Below, piece by piece: positions 1 to 7,830 of a DNA stretch of 64,000 nucleotides. The stretch's first letter is position 1. Every line of letters begins with the position of its first letter. A program made the position numbers and the translations under genes. The notes under the pieces were generated by a model that saw only the letters and a program-made list of their open reading frames with translations, was not told the DNA's origin and did not search any database. The DNA lies in assembly GCA_028866895.1 (NCBI GenBank), contig JAGWHF010000002.1, positions 133,309 through 197,308 on the forward strand. Direction: 5' to 3'. This DNA is from Nitrososphaerota archaeon (GTDB taxonomy: Archaea > Thermoproteota > Nitrososphaeria > Nitrososphaerales > Nitrosopumilaceae).

Positions 1-1
1 C

Positions 2-403
2 TCCCATGGGAACATCATGTTCTTAAACGGGGATCACGGGCCATTTGCACTCCAAGTCTTCTGGCCCTCTGCGGGAGTACACAGCATGATAATCTATTCC
101 TTGGTAATGATGGCATTCCTGTTCAAAATGAACATCCAAAGAAATAGAAAGGCTGCCTACTTTGCCATGGGGGTAATTGGAACCATAGGTGTAAATGTTA
201 TACGCATACTCTCACTCTCGCTGTTTGTCCTCAAGGTTTCCACTGACGTAAACGAATTCCAGTCATTTCACGGAATAGCTGGAGAGATAATGTTCCTTCC
301 ATGGATATTCATTTTCCTACTTATCGTCACATACGTGGAAACAAAGCGGCTAAAAAAAAATGAAGTAGAAATCGCAAAGCATGGACTCGATAAGAATCTA
401 TAG
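2..403 (+). CDS. Archaeosortase/exosortase-family membrane protein, 5' end outside window
   Basis: The frame is open to the window edge, so only the C-terminal part is seen; the internal ATG at 17 is probably not the start. Three hydrophobic segments are visible. The order of short motifs resembles exosortase/archaeosortase enzymes: W-P-S-A-G-V-H-S at the position of the usual Cys-containing motif, then N-V-I-R-I (the conserved Arg), then F-H-G-I-A-G (the conserved His). These enzymes are thought to process C-terminal sorting tags such as PEFG-CTERM, and a PEFG-CTERM cupredoxin is encoded at 39930-40520. The usual nucleophile Cys reads as Ser here. Family assignment is by motif order only, so moderate. 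Confidence 0.6.
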   Translation, partial: SHGNIMFLNGDHGPFALQVFWPSAGVHSMIIYSLVMMAFLFKMNIQRNRKAAYFAMGVIGTIGVNVIRILSLSLFVLKVSTDVNEFQSFHGIAGEIMFLPWIFIFLLIVTYVETKRLKKNEVEIAKHGLDKNL

Positions 404-866
404 GGATCTGGATCCAGGCGAGTATTCGATCGAGGATGTTTTTGTAGGATTAAAGGGGGTTGAAATAATTCGAAAGGTCTTCAGTTCCGACGGGGAACTG
501 GAGGAAGTCTTCTTTAACACGAAGCTTATACTGGACACGACTTCCCACTATATGCATGTAAAAAATGAGGACGCCACAATCGTGGTGGGATTGGACCACC
601 TCAGAAATTCAGATACCACCACGCTATACCTCGATATAATTCACGAGCTTGTCCACGTCAGACAGCAACGTCTGGGGCTTGACCTCTATGACGAATCGTA
701 TTCCTATGTAGACCGGCCTACGGAGATTGAAGCCTACAAGGTTGCAGTCGGAGAGGCAAAAAGACTGGGACTTTTATATGATCAGATAATGGACTATTTG
801 AGGGTTGAATGGATAAGTCCTGAAGAGCACCACCGGTTGGCCTCTCATGTAGGACTAGTGCCCTAG
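381..866 (+). CDS. Conserved hypothetical protein with HExxH metallopeptidase-like motif
   Basis: A 161-residue soluble protein with no signal peptide. It carries H88-E-L-V-H92, the zincin zinc-binding motif, followed about 25 residues later by an acidic helix (P-T-E-I-E-A-Y) that could give the third ligand, as in gluzincins. The start overlaps the archaeosortase-like gene by 23 bases, so the two are likely co-transcribed and perhaps translationally coupled. It overlaps the convergent dinB gene by 4 bases at its end. No precise family is recognised. A minimal metalloprotease acting with the archaeosortase is possible, but only the motif and the neighbourhood support this. Confidence 0.7.
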   Translation: MDSIRIYRDLDPGEYSIEDVFVGLKGVEIIRKVFSSDGELEEVFFNTKLILDTTSHYMHVKNEDATIVVGLDHLRNSDTTTLYLDIIHELVHVRQQRLGLDLYDESYSYVDRPTEIEAYKVAVGEAKRLGLLYDQIMDYLRVEWISPEEHHRLASHVGLVP

Positions 867-1957
867 AAGAACTTGGTGATGTCTGCCTGCCCGCTGACTT
901 CTGTAAAGTCTGATACCTTCACACCAAGCCTCCTGACACGAAGCCTCTGGTCGGACAGCAGTTCTTTTAGCAACTGGAGGGCGGTCTTTTTCAGCTCCCC
1001 AAGGCTAGAGGTGGGGTTTTTCATGGTTCGTGACTTGGTCCTACTTGACAGATCTTCTTGTACGAACTGGATTCCGACCGATTTGAATACCAGGTTGTCC
1101 CTTATCACGGAATCATGAACCTCTGCGCACAGTCGCTCAAGGTCCTTTGAGAGCGATTCGAGTTCCCTCGAATCCTCCCTTAGGGTGATTATCCTGCTAT
1201 ATTGTATTGGATCGCCGCGTGGCGAAACGGGGGTATCGTCAATCCCTCTTGCGGCGTTGTAGAGGTACGTTCCCGTCTTCCTACCGAAGAGGCTGTTTAA
1301 CGCAAACACGTCAAGCTTTTTGAGATCTGCGACTGTCTTGAGGCCCATGTCATGAAATTTGTCCTCGGATTTCTTGCCAATCCCGGGTATGACCTTGATA
1401 GGAAGGGGATCCAGAAACAATTCTGCCTTGGAAGGCTCAACCACCGTGAGTCCGTCCGGCTTCTTAAAATCCGTGGCAATCTTTGCCAATAACTTGTTTG
1501 CAGAGACGCCTACAGTCGAGGAAAGCCTGACGCGTTTTCTTATCGCATTTTTTAATTGTTGTGCTAGGTGTGATGCGTTAACAAAACTTCCCTCCGTCCT
1601 CCTTGTAACGTCAAGATATGCCTCGTCCTTACCAACATACTCGAAGATATCTGCATGCTCCCTAATTACAGCCATGGCACGCTCAGAAACCTCTGCATAG
1701 TACTCAAAATCCGTGGGAAGGAATACGGCGTCGCCTGTATCTTTCAACCTCCTTTTTGCAAACGTTATGGGCATACCTGATTTCACGCCATACTTTCTTG
1801 CTTGGTAATTTGCAGTGGCTACGGCCCCGCTATCTCCCCCTCTATCAGAAAAGACACACACGATCACGGGCCTTGTCTGCAGGTCTGGCCTCCTCAATTC
1901 CTCACATTGTGCATAAAAATAATCAAAATCCACATGGAAAACAACGCGCTGGGCCAT
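863..1957 (-). CDS. dinB: DNA polymerase IV, Y family (Dpo4/DinB)
   Basis: A 364-residue translesion DNA polymerase. The N-terminus V-D-F-D-Y-F-Y matches Sulfolobus Dpo4, giving metal ligand D10 and a tyrosine steric gate at Y15. The second catalytic pair is D111-E112 in K-D-E-A-Y-L-D. A helix-hairpin-helix thumb (I-P-G-I-G-K-K) and a little-finger domain follow. The last eight residues, Q-A-D-I-T-K-F-F, form a textbook PIP-box (Q-x-x-I-x-x-F-F) for binding the PCNA sliding clamp. Length is normal for the family. The gene is monocistronic and divergent from the small gene at 2053. Confidence 0.95.
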   Translation of the reverse strand: MAQRVVFHVDFDYFYAQCEELRRPDLQTRPVIVCVFSDRGGDSGAVATANYQARKYGVKSGMPITFAKRRLKDTGDAVFLPTDFEYYAEVSERAMAVIREHADIFEYVGKDEAYLDVTRRTEGSFVNASHLAQQLKNAIRKRVRLSSTVGVSANKLLAKIATDFKKPDGLTVVEPSKAELFLDPLPIKVIPGIGKKSEDKFHDMGLKTVADLKKLDVFALNSLFGRKTGTYLYNAARGIDDTPVSPRGDPIQYSRIITLREDSRELESLSKDLERLCAEVHDSVIRDNLVFKSVGIQFVQEDLSSRTKSRTMKNPTSSLGELKKTALQLLKELLSDQRLRVRRLGVKVSDFTEVSGQADITKFF

Positions 1958-2052
1958 AAATCCATTGGAGGCCCAATTTACTTAATATTTTGTTGCTCTA
2001 TGGCCTTCTGCGAATAAATTACATCTAAATACCAAACAGGCAAATCCTAGGT

Positions 2053-2298
2053 GTGGAATATCCAGTTTCGATAGAAAAAGAGGGAATAAAGATCCGCACC
2101 GAGATGATGGAAACTGACAAGCTGTATTATTGTATGTATCAGGACAAGGTGTTGCTTTTTTTCAAGGACAAAAACGATTTGCTGAACTGCTACGAAATAG
2201 AGGATAATGAGATTGTAGATGAAGTAAGGAAGTCTAAACTCCAAGACATCGAGAAAACACTCGAGAAATACATTGAAAAAAAGAATCTCAACCATTAA
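2053..2298 (+). CDS. Small conserved hypothetical protein
   Basis: An 81-residue acidic and lysine-rich protein with a hydrophobic beta-like middle (L-Y-Y-C-M-Y) and a charged C-terminal helix. The start is GTG at 2053. A TATA-like stretch (tctaaatac, about 2023-2031) lies roughly 26 bases upstream, which fits a leaderless transcript. It ends 24 bases before alba and is probably co-transcribed with it. I do not recognise the family, and nothing catalytic is visible. Confidence 0.6.
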   Translation: MEYPVSIEKEGIKIRTEMMETDKLYYCMYQDKVLLFFKDKNDLLNCYEIEDNEIVDEVRKSKLQDIEKTLEKYIEKKNLNH

Positions 2299-2322
2299 AT
2301 AAAACACTCAAAGAGTCTGGTT

Positions 2323-2613
2323 GTGACAAGGCCGCCAAACATAGTTTTTATCGGCAAAAAACCAATCCTTACGTACGTCAATGCCACACTTACCCTGCTT
2401 GCAAATGAGCCGACAGTAACGATCAAGGCTAGGGGGAAGAGCATAACAGCTGCAGTCGACGTCTCTCAGATGATCGTCAAGAGGATGAATGCCGTAGGCT
2501 ACAAGGTAAGTGGGGTGAGGATCTTCTCTGAAAGGATGGAATCAAAGGACGGAAAAGAGAGGAACGTGTCTACCATAGAGGTGGACGTATCAAAACCTGA
2601 AGACGAGAATTAA
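2323..2613 (+). CDS. albA: Alba chromatin/RNA-binding protein
   Basis: A 96-residue Alba-fold protein. The N-terminal I-G-K-K-P-I-L-T-Y-V is the classical Alba segment containing the DNA-contacting, acetylatable lysine pair. R-G-K-S-I-T-A-A-V-D-V and the hairpin arm (S-E-R-M-E-S-K-D-G) complete the fold. Alba dimers coat DNA and also bind RNA in archaea. The start is GTG at 2323, placing the conserved motif at residue 10 as usual. It lies directly after the 81-residue gene on the same strand. Confidence 0.93.
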   Translation: MTRPPNIVFIGKKPILTYVNATLTLLANEPTVTIKARGKSITAAVDVSQMIVKRMNAVGYKVSGVRIFSERMESKDGKERNVSTIEVDVSKPEDEN

Positions 2614-2659
2614 TTTTTCACGTTTATGTAAATTGCTTGTCCGCTTATGTAATGGGAGG

Positions 2660-3277
2660 TCAACGCAATGCGTCTAACAGAAAGGTAATTCCGTAATACA
2701 CTAATACCACGCTTAACGCGACCATGAAAATCTTGTAGTCTCTTATCGAAAATATGTGGCTGCCTCGGCTTGACATCAGGCCTACTACCCCAAGCCATGC
2801 GTAATCCATCCATATGTGGAATACAAAAACCAAACCTATGCCAATCAGTGAGTACAGGACAATTGCGTCTGAAATTAGCTTGACCCCTATTGTAAGCCAC
2901 CATACAATGAAGAAAGGATTGAGGCCGCTTAACACCACTCCTGCAAGGAATGGTCCTCTTGAATGCCGTTGCTTGGCCGTTTGGCCCAGGTATGTGGACC
3001 TAATCTGCAATCCGGCAAAAACGAACAGGCTTGCGGCACCGAGTATTGATACATACTCCCTAAACTGAGGAAATGTTCCAAGAGAAACCGCACCGATCCC
3101 AATGAGAATTACAAGGGGCAGCTCGACCAGAGTATGCCCGTAAGCCATCTTTATGCCCGATTTCCATCCTCCCTTGATCCCGTAGGCGACGTTTGAGGCA
3201 AAGAGCGGTCCTGGGGCCATCACTCCTGATGCGGAGATTACGACCACCGTCAGGGCAAAACCTGGTAACGATGTCAT
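2660..3277 (-). CDS. LysE/RhtB-family translocator
   Basis: A 205-residue polytopic membrane protein with about six hydrophobic segments. The conserved N-terminal P-G-P of this exporter family is seen in M-A-P-G-P-L-F-A-S-N, and the G-x3-G-x2-H-T pattern follows. LysE-type proteins export amino acids or related metabolites. The ATG at 3277 is chosen over an upstream ATG at 3361 because the extension would overlap the preceding gene and has no hydrophobic or family-like sequence. It is the last gene of a three-gene operon with the 82-residue and PAC2 genes; the substrate cannot be told from sequence. Confidence 0.85.
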   Translation of the reverse strand: MTSLPGFALTVVVISASGVMAPGPLFASNVAYGIKGGWKSGIKMAYGHTLVELPLVILIGIGAVSLGTFPQFREYVSILGAASLFVFAGLQIRSTYLGQTAKQRHSRGPFLAGVVLSGLNPFFIVWWLTIGVKLISDAIVLYSLIGIGLVFVFHIWMDYAWLGVVGLMSSRGSHIFSIRDYKIFMVALSVVLVYYGITFLLDALR

Positions 3278-3293
3278 GGTGGCACTGCAGCTG

Positions 3294-3542
3294 CTAATAT
3301 GCAAAAATTCTGGCGGACGACCCAATCCTTTGAGCCAGAAATTGCAGAACTTCCTCCGCATGGGCCATGTACAAAAACTCGTCCTTGTCTCCTAGATGTG
3401 TGTTGATGCAATACCTCCGGGAGGTCCTGTTGACGAATATTTTTTCCCCATTTGTCTCTATTCGGATTCCCTCGTCGGAGTCCAAGACCTTGATGTGCTT
3501 CTGAAGTCCCTCTATTGAGATCTCGTTCTCTTGGTAGCTCAT
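3294..3542 (-). CDS. Small conserved hypothetical protein in PAC2-LysE operon
   Basis: An 82-residue soluble protein rich in acidic and basic residues, with no recognised motif. The ATG at 3542 overlaps the TGA of the upstream PAC2 gene in the tetranucleotide ATGA, a translational-coupling arrangement that decides the start. The LysE-type gene begins 16 bases downstream. The tight packing makes it a real gene; its function is unknown. Confidence 0.65.
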   Translation of the reverse strand: MSYQENEISIEGLQKHIKVLDSDEGIRIETNGEKIFVNRTSRRYCINTHLGDKDEFLYMAHAEEVLQFLAQRIGSSARIFAY

Positions 3543-4255
3543 CCGTAGATGGCATCCCGGAGCGGTCCAGCCTCCTCTTCTGCCTGCTTCATCTGAACCT
3601 CTACGTTCTCGGCCTCGCTCATTAGTGTTCTCAGGTCGCAAGCGGCACCTGGCACGAGTTTTGACATTGCCATGCAGATTTCCGCACCTGCCCTAAAATC
3701 CGGACCAGTGTCCCGTCCCTTGTATAATAGAACAATTACGTTCGTATTTGTAATTGATCCTTCATTCAGGAGAATTCCCGGGATACCGGGAACGGTTCCG
3801 TTCTTGAGTATGGGAATTTCAGCATCCGAGAGTTTTTTCCTAGCCTCCGCAGTCGTAGCCACACCGATTACAAACGGTTTTTCCTCCTCCGTCTTTACCG
3901 CTGAACTGCTAACGATAAGGGAGCACTTGTGCTCAGTTGCCCATTCAAGCATTACCCTGGCAACTTCTCTGTGTAGTGATTCGTGCGGAGTCAGGTATGA
4001 TGAAAACACTGCAACCTTGAGCTGCTTGTTTACAAATATCCTGGCTGGAAAGCCGGGAACTTCATCCCTGATTATGCTAATCGGTGGAAACAATTCGGAA
4101 TCAAGCACCCCCATCAACTCGAATTGTGATGTGGTATTGATGAGGGATTCAGTTGCAATGGCATTTGCAAGTCCCGCGTAAGGAAATCCATCTATCACAA
4201 AACCGCCTTCCATGTCCACTGCCTGGAGTTCCCTTATGACTATCCCGTTATTCAT
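3539..4255 (-). CDS. PAC2-family proteasome assembly chaperone-like protein
   Basis: A 238-residue protein of the PAC2 (PbaA/PbaB) superfamily. Visible family features are the N-terminal G-F-P-Y-A-G-L-A-N segment, the central P-G-I-P-G-I-L-L-N-E-G loop, and the Y-K-G-R-D-T-G-P-D-F-R-A-G-A region. Archaeal PbaA/PbaB proteins help assemble the 20S proteasome or related ring complexes. A TATA-like tttaaaa at about 4280-4287 lies 25-30 bases upstream of the ATG. It is the first gene of the operon PAC2 - 82 residues - LysE. Confidence 0.85.
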   Translation of the reverse strand: MNNGIVIRELQAVDMEGGFVIDGFPYAGLANAIATESLINTTSQFELMGVLDSELFPPISIIRDEVPGFPARIFVNKQLKVAVFSSYLTPHESLHREVARVMLEWATEHKCSLIVSSSAVKTEEEKPFVIGVATTAEARKKLSDAEIPILKNGTVPGIPGILLNEGSITNTNVIVLLYKGRDTGPDFRAGAEICMAMSKLVPGAACDLRTLMSEAENVEVQMKQAEEEAGPLRDAIYG

Positions 4256-4479
4256 TGCTTGTCCTATTATGTACGTACTTTTAAATCATGAATATGATTC
4301 GGGGATGATTATCAACTCAAGCGTGCCGCCAGATCTTGGTTTGAACGATTGTCATGATTACAAAGCCTTTTTTCCACAAATGGGGATTTGTGACGTAGAC
4401 CTGAGGAGTGCAAGATTCCTCCTTTCATCCTGAACAAAAGTAAGGATATTTTTACTATCTTCTTGACTGACTGAAGCGT

Positions 4480-4926
4480 ATGAAATGCCTTGCTTTTTTT
4501 GCTGGCGCAGTCCTTCTGGGACTCGTCCTCATCCCGCAAGCATTTGCCCTTACGCCAAGGAATTTCGACCATCTGCATGACAACCACTACACCTATCTTC
4601 ACCCGGGTGGGACCATGATATATGGGAACCACATATGCGTGCCCGGCGAGTGGAGCCATTGGGTGGACAACATGATGTCGGACCAAATTAAAAATGGAAC
4701 CTTAGGAATGCCACCTACAATCGGTGCGAAGTCTGCCGGAATCATTGGGGCACCTCTAACGATGAATCTTGGAAACGGTTGGTATTCCTCAATAGTGCCT
4801 CTCACGTACTATGGTCAACAGCCAATCCACCATGTAACAATAGTCTTGAACGGTGGAAAGAACATTGAGATCAGGTCTGCCTTTATCACCCCCAGTGGAA
4901 TGCTAAGATCGGATCAAATGCCGTAA
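4480..4926 (+). CDS. Secreted hypothetical protein, apparently frameshifted near its C-terminus
   Basis: The frame encodes 148 residues starting with a clear signal peptide (K-C-L-A-F-F-A-G-A-V-L-L-G-L, then A-F-A). The mature part is rich in His and Gly. A TATA-like run (about 4447-4456) sits 25-30 bases upstream. The frame stops at 4926, but a shift of minus one base at about 4899 opens 43 further in-frame codons to a stop at 5030, with composition like the rest of the gene. A missing A in the GGAA at 4897-4900 would restore one protein of about 183 residues. The family is not recognised. Confidence 0.6.
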   Translation: MKCLAFFAGAVLLGLVLIPQAFALTPRNFDHLHDNHYTYLHPGGTMIYGNHICVPGEWSHWVDNMMSDQIKNGTLGMPPTIGAKSAGIIGAPLTMNLGNGWYSSIVPLTYYGQQPIHHVTIVLNGGKNIEIRSAFITPSGMLRSDQMP

Positions 4927-5030
4927 CCTTTGACTCGGCACATACGCAGATAGGACACGGGGAAACTGTGGCCATCATATTCCAGACAAACGTAAGGCCT
5001 GCCGGTTTTCAAGTGGGTTCGATCTCCTAA
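4899..5030 (+). pseudogene. Out-of-frame C-terminal continuation of the 4480 gene
   Basis: Read in the frame beginning at 4899, this stretch gives N-A-K-I-G-S-N-A-V-T-F-D-S-A-H-T and continues through hydrophobic, beta-like sequence to G-S-I-S and a stop at 5028-5030. There is no start codon of its own in a sensible place. It joins smoothly to the T-P-S-G of the upstream frame, so it is best read as the displaced end of the same protein. A sequencing error, a real mutation or programmed slippage cannot be separated from sequence alone. Confidence 0.5.
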
Positions 5031-5134
5031 TTCCATAGTTTAGTGCCTGTCAGTCACATGGAAGGCGGCAATTTGGGTTTCCGGTGTCCCATCATAGAAG
5101 ATTTTTTATCCACCAACGATATTCCAATAGTCCA

Positions 5135-5359
5135 ATGGAGTCAAACCAAAAGTCGCAGGCAAACCAACTTGTCATGCTGTTTGGTGTTTTGGTGATGGTT
5201 TCAATCGTCGCCATACTGCCACAAGCCTTTGCTCAGACCGAATACACCGATATCAACAACCCGACTGGTCCACTGATGTCGATTGCGTGGACAGCAGGAA
5301 TGGTGGTGGCAGGTGTATCTACCGGAATTGGAGTCTGGGCTGCAGTAAGAAAGCACTAA
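5135..5359 (+). CDS. Small two-TM exported/membrane protein
   Basis: A 74-residue protein with an N-terminal hydrophobic segment (residues about 10-30) ending in A-F-A-Q, which looks like a signal peptide. A short T-E-Y-T-D-I-N-N-P-T-G segment follows, then a second hydrophobic helix and a basic tail (R-K-H). The ATG at 5135 is preferred to the ATG at 5084, whose extension is basic and shows no conservation-like pattern. Such small membrane proteins are common in thaumarchaeal genomes; the function is unknown. Confidence 0.6.
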   Translation: MESNQKSQANQLVMLFGVLVMVSIVAILPQAFAQTEYTDINNPTGPLMSIAWTAGMVVAGVSTGIGVWAAVRKH

Positions 5360-5389
5360 GACAAACCAGAACGGATCCAATTTTTTTAC

Positions 5390-5592
5390 TATTTTATCTC
5401 ACTAAACAGCAGCGCATCGTCGCCATATTGCAAAGGTCCACATGATACGTCCCAATCCTACGGAGAGATCTACATGAAGGAAAATTGATTCCCCGCACAC
5501 GGTAATCCTGCAGGCGTCGTAAATGTAGATTCAGGCATATCCGAAGTTCCACAAACCCATTTCGACGAGATGACTGAGAATGGAACCAGGTG
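5390..5592 (+). pseudogene. Possible degraded gene remnant
   Basis: The 360 bases between 5360 and 5720 hold no intact gene. One frame nevertheless reads like protein across an internal stop. It runs P-Y-C-K-G-P-H-D-T-S-Q-S-Y-G-E-I-Y-M-K-E-N, then TGA at 5486-5488, then P-A-H-G-N-P-A-G-V-V-N-V-D-S-G-I-S and on to H-F-D-E-M-T-E-N-G-T before a second TGA at 5590. The residue mix resembles a small secreted protein. This is weak evidence and could be chance. Confidence 0.25.
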
Positions 5593-5720
5593 AAAAGCAG
5601 ATCCCAGAATCCTTTAAGGTCGCGAGTAAGTCAGAAATTGTGACCTGCAAACGTTCGTGCCTTAGCGCTAGAGATTGTCGGAATGGATATAATTTTAAGT
5701 GCATGATTATACCAATAGCT

Positions 5721-5966
5721 ATGGAAAGCCTTTACATCCTCATTAATTGTGATCTTGGTGCAGAGATAGAGATCATACAGGAACTTGCAAAGATTCCGGA
5801 AGTAGTGGAGGTCCGCGGTACATACGGGATATATGATATCTTTGCAAAGGTCCAGGCTGGTAATAAGGAAATCCTTGAAGAAATTATAACGAACAAGATA
5901 AGACGGATTTCAAGAGTACGATCCACAGTGACACTCACCCCTATTATGTCACAGGGCGGAAGATAA
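5721..5966 (+). CDS. Lrp/AsnC-type ligand-binding (RAM) domain protein
   Basis: An 81-residue stand-alone RAM (ACT-like) domain without the helix-turn-helix of full Lrp regulators. The beta-alpha-beta pattern is clear: L-Y-I-L-I-N-C-D-L-G-A-E, then I-P-E-V-V-E-V-R-G-T-Y-G-I-Y-D-I-F-A-K-V, then I-R-R-I-S-R-V-R-S-T-V-T-L-T. Such proteins sense amino acids or modulate Lrp partners. The ATG at 5721 is chosen because an AT-rich TATA-like element at about 5690-5698 lies 25-28 bases upstream. cysS starts 8 bases downstream, so the two are probably co-transcribed. Confidence 0.85.
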   Translation: MESLYILINCDLGAEIEIIQELAKIPEVVEVRGTYGIYDIFAKVQAGNKEILEEIITNKIRRISRVRSTVTLTPIMSQGGR

Positions 5967-5974
5967 CCAGCGCC

Positions 5975-7135
5975 ATGATATGCATATTCAACTCAATCTC
6001 ATTGCGCAAGGACTCTTTCAAACCACTTGATGAAAATACTGCAAGAATATTCATCTGCGGTCCAACACTCTATGATTTCACCCACCTTGGTCACGCAAGA
6101 ATATTCCTTACATATGATCTCATGTGCCGGCACCTAAACCAAAGGGGAATACCTACGGACGTCCTCGTGAACATGACTGACATAAACCAGAATGTGTTCA
6201 ACAAGGCGGCCCTTGAGGGGCGGGATTACCGAGAAGTGGCCCATTTCTATGCAAATGCATTTGCAGACGATCTCTCGCTTCTCAACATACGGTCGGTCAG
6301 CAGGCTTGCGTACGTCTCGGATTTTTTGGAATCGATAAAAGAACACATTCTGAAGCTTTTGGATGACGACTTTGCTTATTATGCTAATGGAAATGTATAT
6401 CTTGATTCCTCAAAGCTTGAATCCTATGGAAACCTATCCCGGCAGTCCCAAGATCAACTCCTCGACCACAGGCTGGATATAGGCCCTCACAAGAAGAACC
6501 AGACAGACATCATGCTGTGGAACTGTTCTGAGGAATTCGATTTTACGTGGGACAGCAAGTTCGGCCAAGGCATCCCGTGGTGGCATATTCAGGATACTGC
6601 CGTAGCATTTGAAAATTTTGGGATCAATTACGACATACATGGGGGAGCAAGAGAGCTTCTTTACCCGCACCATGAGGCACACCTTGCACAGTACAAGTTG
6701 CTATCCAAGTCAAATAACCCGGTAGGCACTTGGATGCACGTGGGGCTTGTCACAGTGTGTGGCGAGAAGATGTCGAAGTCTCTTGGCAACGTGGTATGGT
6801 CAAAGGATTTGGTAAGGAAGCATGGACAGAATCTCCTGAGGTTGTATCTGTTCTCAAGTCACTACAGGTCTGATATTGCATATGAAGAGAAGGTCCTTGT
6901 CGGCATGAAATCTCTGCTTCAGAAAGCAGAACTTGCTAGCTTGCAGACCTCTGGAAGGACAGACAACGCATTGTCAAAACTCGTCGAGGAATTTTCTGCT
7001 GCACTGGATGACGACCTTGACTCTCCAAGGGCCATCTCCGTATTTGAGAAGATATGCTCCATGACAATTTCAGGAAGCAATCTTGATGCGCGGGATTTTA
7101 AAAGGATATGCGACGTGCTCGGACTGGAAATCTGA
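5975..7135 (+). CDS. cysS: Cysteinyl-tRNA synthetase (short form, altered zinc site)
   Basis: A 386-residue class I synthetase. It has the G-P-T-L-Y-D-F-T-H-L-G-H-A-R block (C28 first zinc ligand, HLGH at 37-40) and K-M-S-K-S at 265-269. At the second zinc ligand the family's W-H-I-E-C reads W-H-I-Q-D (D207). In the third block H-H-E-N-E reads H-H-E-A-H, so the ligand set appears to be C28, D207, H232 and H236 instead of Cys, Cys, His, Glu. It is about 75 residues shorter than bacterial CysRS, with a reduced C-terminal region. A cysteine-ligase paralogue cannot be fully excluded, but the isolated synthetase signature is strong. Confidence 0.85.
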   Translation: MICIFNSISLRKDSFKPLDENTARIFICGPTLYDFTHLGHARIFLTYDLMCRHLNQRGIPTDVLVNMTDINQNVFNKAALEGRDYREVAHFYANAFADDLSLLNIRSVSRLAYVSDFLESIKEHILKLLDDDFAYYANGNVYLDSSKLESYGNLSRQSQDQLLDHRLDIGPHKKNQTDIMLWNCSEEFDFTWDSKFGQGIPWWHIQDTAVAFENFGINYDIHGGARELLYPHHEAHLAQYKLLSKSNNPVGTWMHVGLVTVCGEKMSKSLGNVVWSKDLVRKHGQNLLRLYLFSSHYRSDIAYEEKVLVGMKSLLQKAELASLQTSGRTDNALSKLVEEFSAALDDDLDSPRAISVFEKICSMTISGSNLDARDFKRICDVLGLEI

Positions 7136-7830
7136 AGGCCCGCTTGGAAAAGGTGGACCTGGAATTTACAGGTTTCTGGAGCGACTGTATGCACCTGCGG
7201 TGCGGTGATTTTTTCTTCAATCCGGAACTTGCAGGAGATCCATTTTTTTGCAAAATTACCAACATTACCTGTCTTGATGAGGATGCGCCTGCAGATTTTA
7301 TAGCACAGTTCAAGAAATACCGGATGACACCGTATCTCTACCTAGAGGCGGATTCAGAATTTGAGAAACGGTTTGAAAATCAATTCAAGTTATACGACAC
7401 TCAGCATGTCCTTATAAAACCCCATGGCACAGTAAATCAGGTACATGCCTATCAGGTTACTCCACAGACGTCAACTGTCTGGACGGATATTTTCTGTCGT
7501 GCTTATGACTGTAGTAACTGGTTTTTGACGGTAGACAGGATTGTGAACAAATCCATGGGTTCTATCGGGTATTACGTTGACGAGTCATACAACTCATGCG
7601 TTGCATTAATTGAGACAGGCTCAATTCTTGGGCTCTACTGCCTAGGAACGGCGCCTGAGATGAGGGGAAGAGGACATGCGGCTTCACTGATTGAGTTTGC
7701 AATGTCGGAACTTGACCGAAAGGGCTTGGATTTCCTTATGCTTGAAACCTACGGCAGGGACAACCTGCTTGATTTTTACTCCAAGCTTGGATTTGAGGAG
7801 GCTTATAGAAAAAAAGTCTACACTACTTGA
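7108..7830 (+). CDS. GNAT-family N-acetyltransferase
   Basis: About 225-240 residues. The C-terminal half is a GNAT domain: L-Y-C-L-G-T-A-P-E-M-R-G-R-G-H-A-A-S-L carries the acetyl-CoA-binding R-G-x-G-x-A motif, and L-E-T-Y-G-R-D-N-L-L-D-F-Y-S-K-L-G-F is the usual C-terminal block. The N-terminal half is divergent and may hold the substrate-binding part. The ATG at 7108 lies inside cysS; TTG at 7144 or GTG at 7153, just after the cysS stop, are equally possible starts. The end overlaps the convergent dys gene by 8 bases. The substrate is unknown. Confidence 0.85.
   Translation: MRRARTGNLKARLEKVDLEFTGFWSDCMHLRCGDFFFNPELAGDPFFCKITNITCLDEDAPADFIAQFKKYRMTPYLYLEADSEFEKRFENQFKLYDTQHVLIKPHGTVNQVHAYQVTPQTSTVWTDIFCRAYDCSNWFLTVDRIVNKSMGSIGYYVDESYNSCVALIETGSILGLYCLGTAPEMRGRGHAASLIEFAMSELDRKGLDFLMLETYGRDNLLDFYSKLGFEEAYRKKVYTT

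Noticed and set aside
2610-2903. 97-residue minus-strand frame overlapping the LysE gene end
   Set aside because: It lies in another frame of the LysE-type gene and has no motif or independent support.
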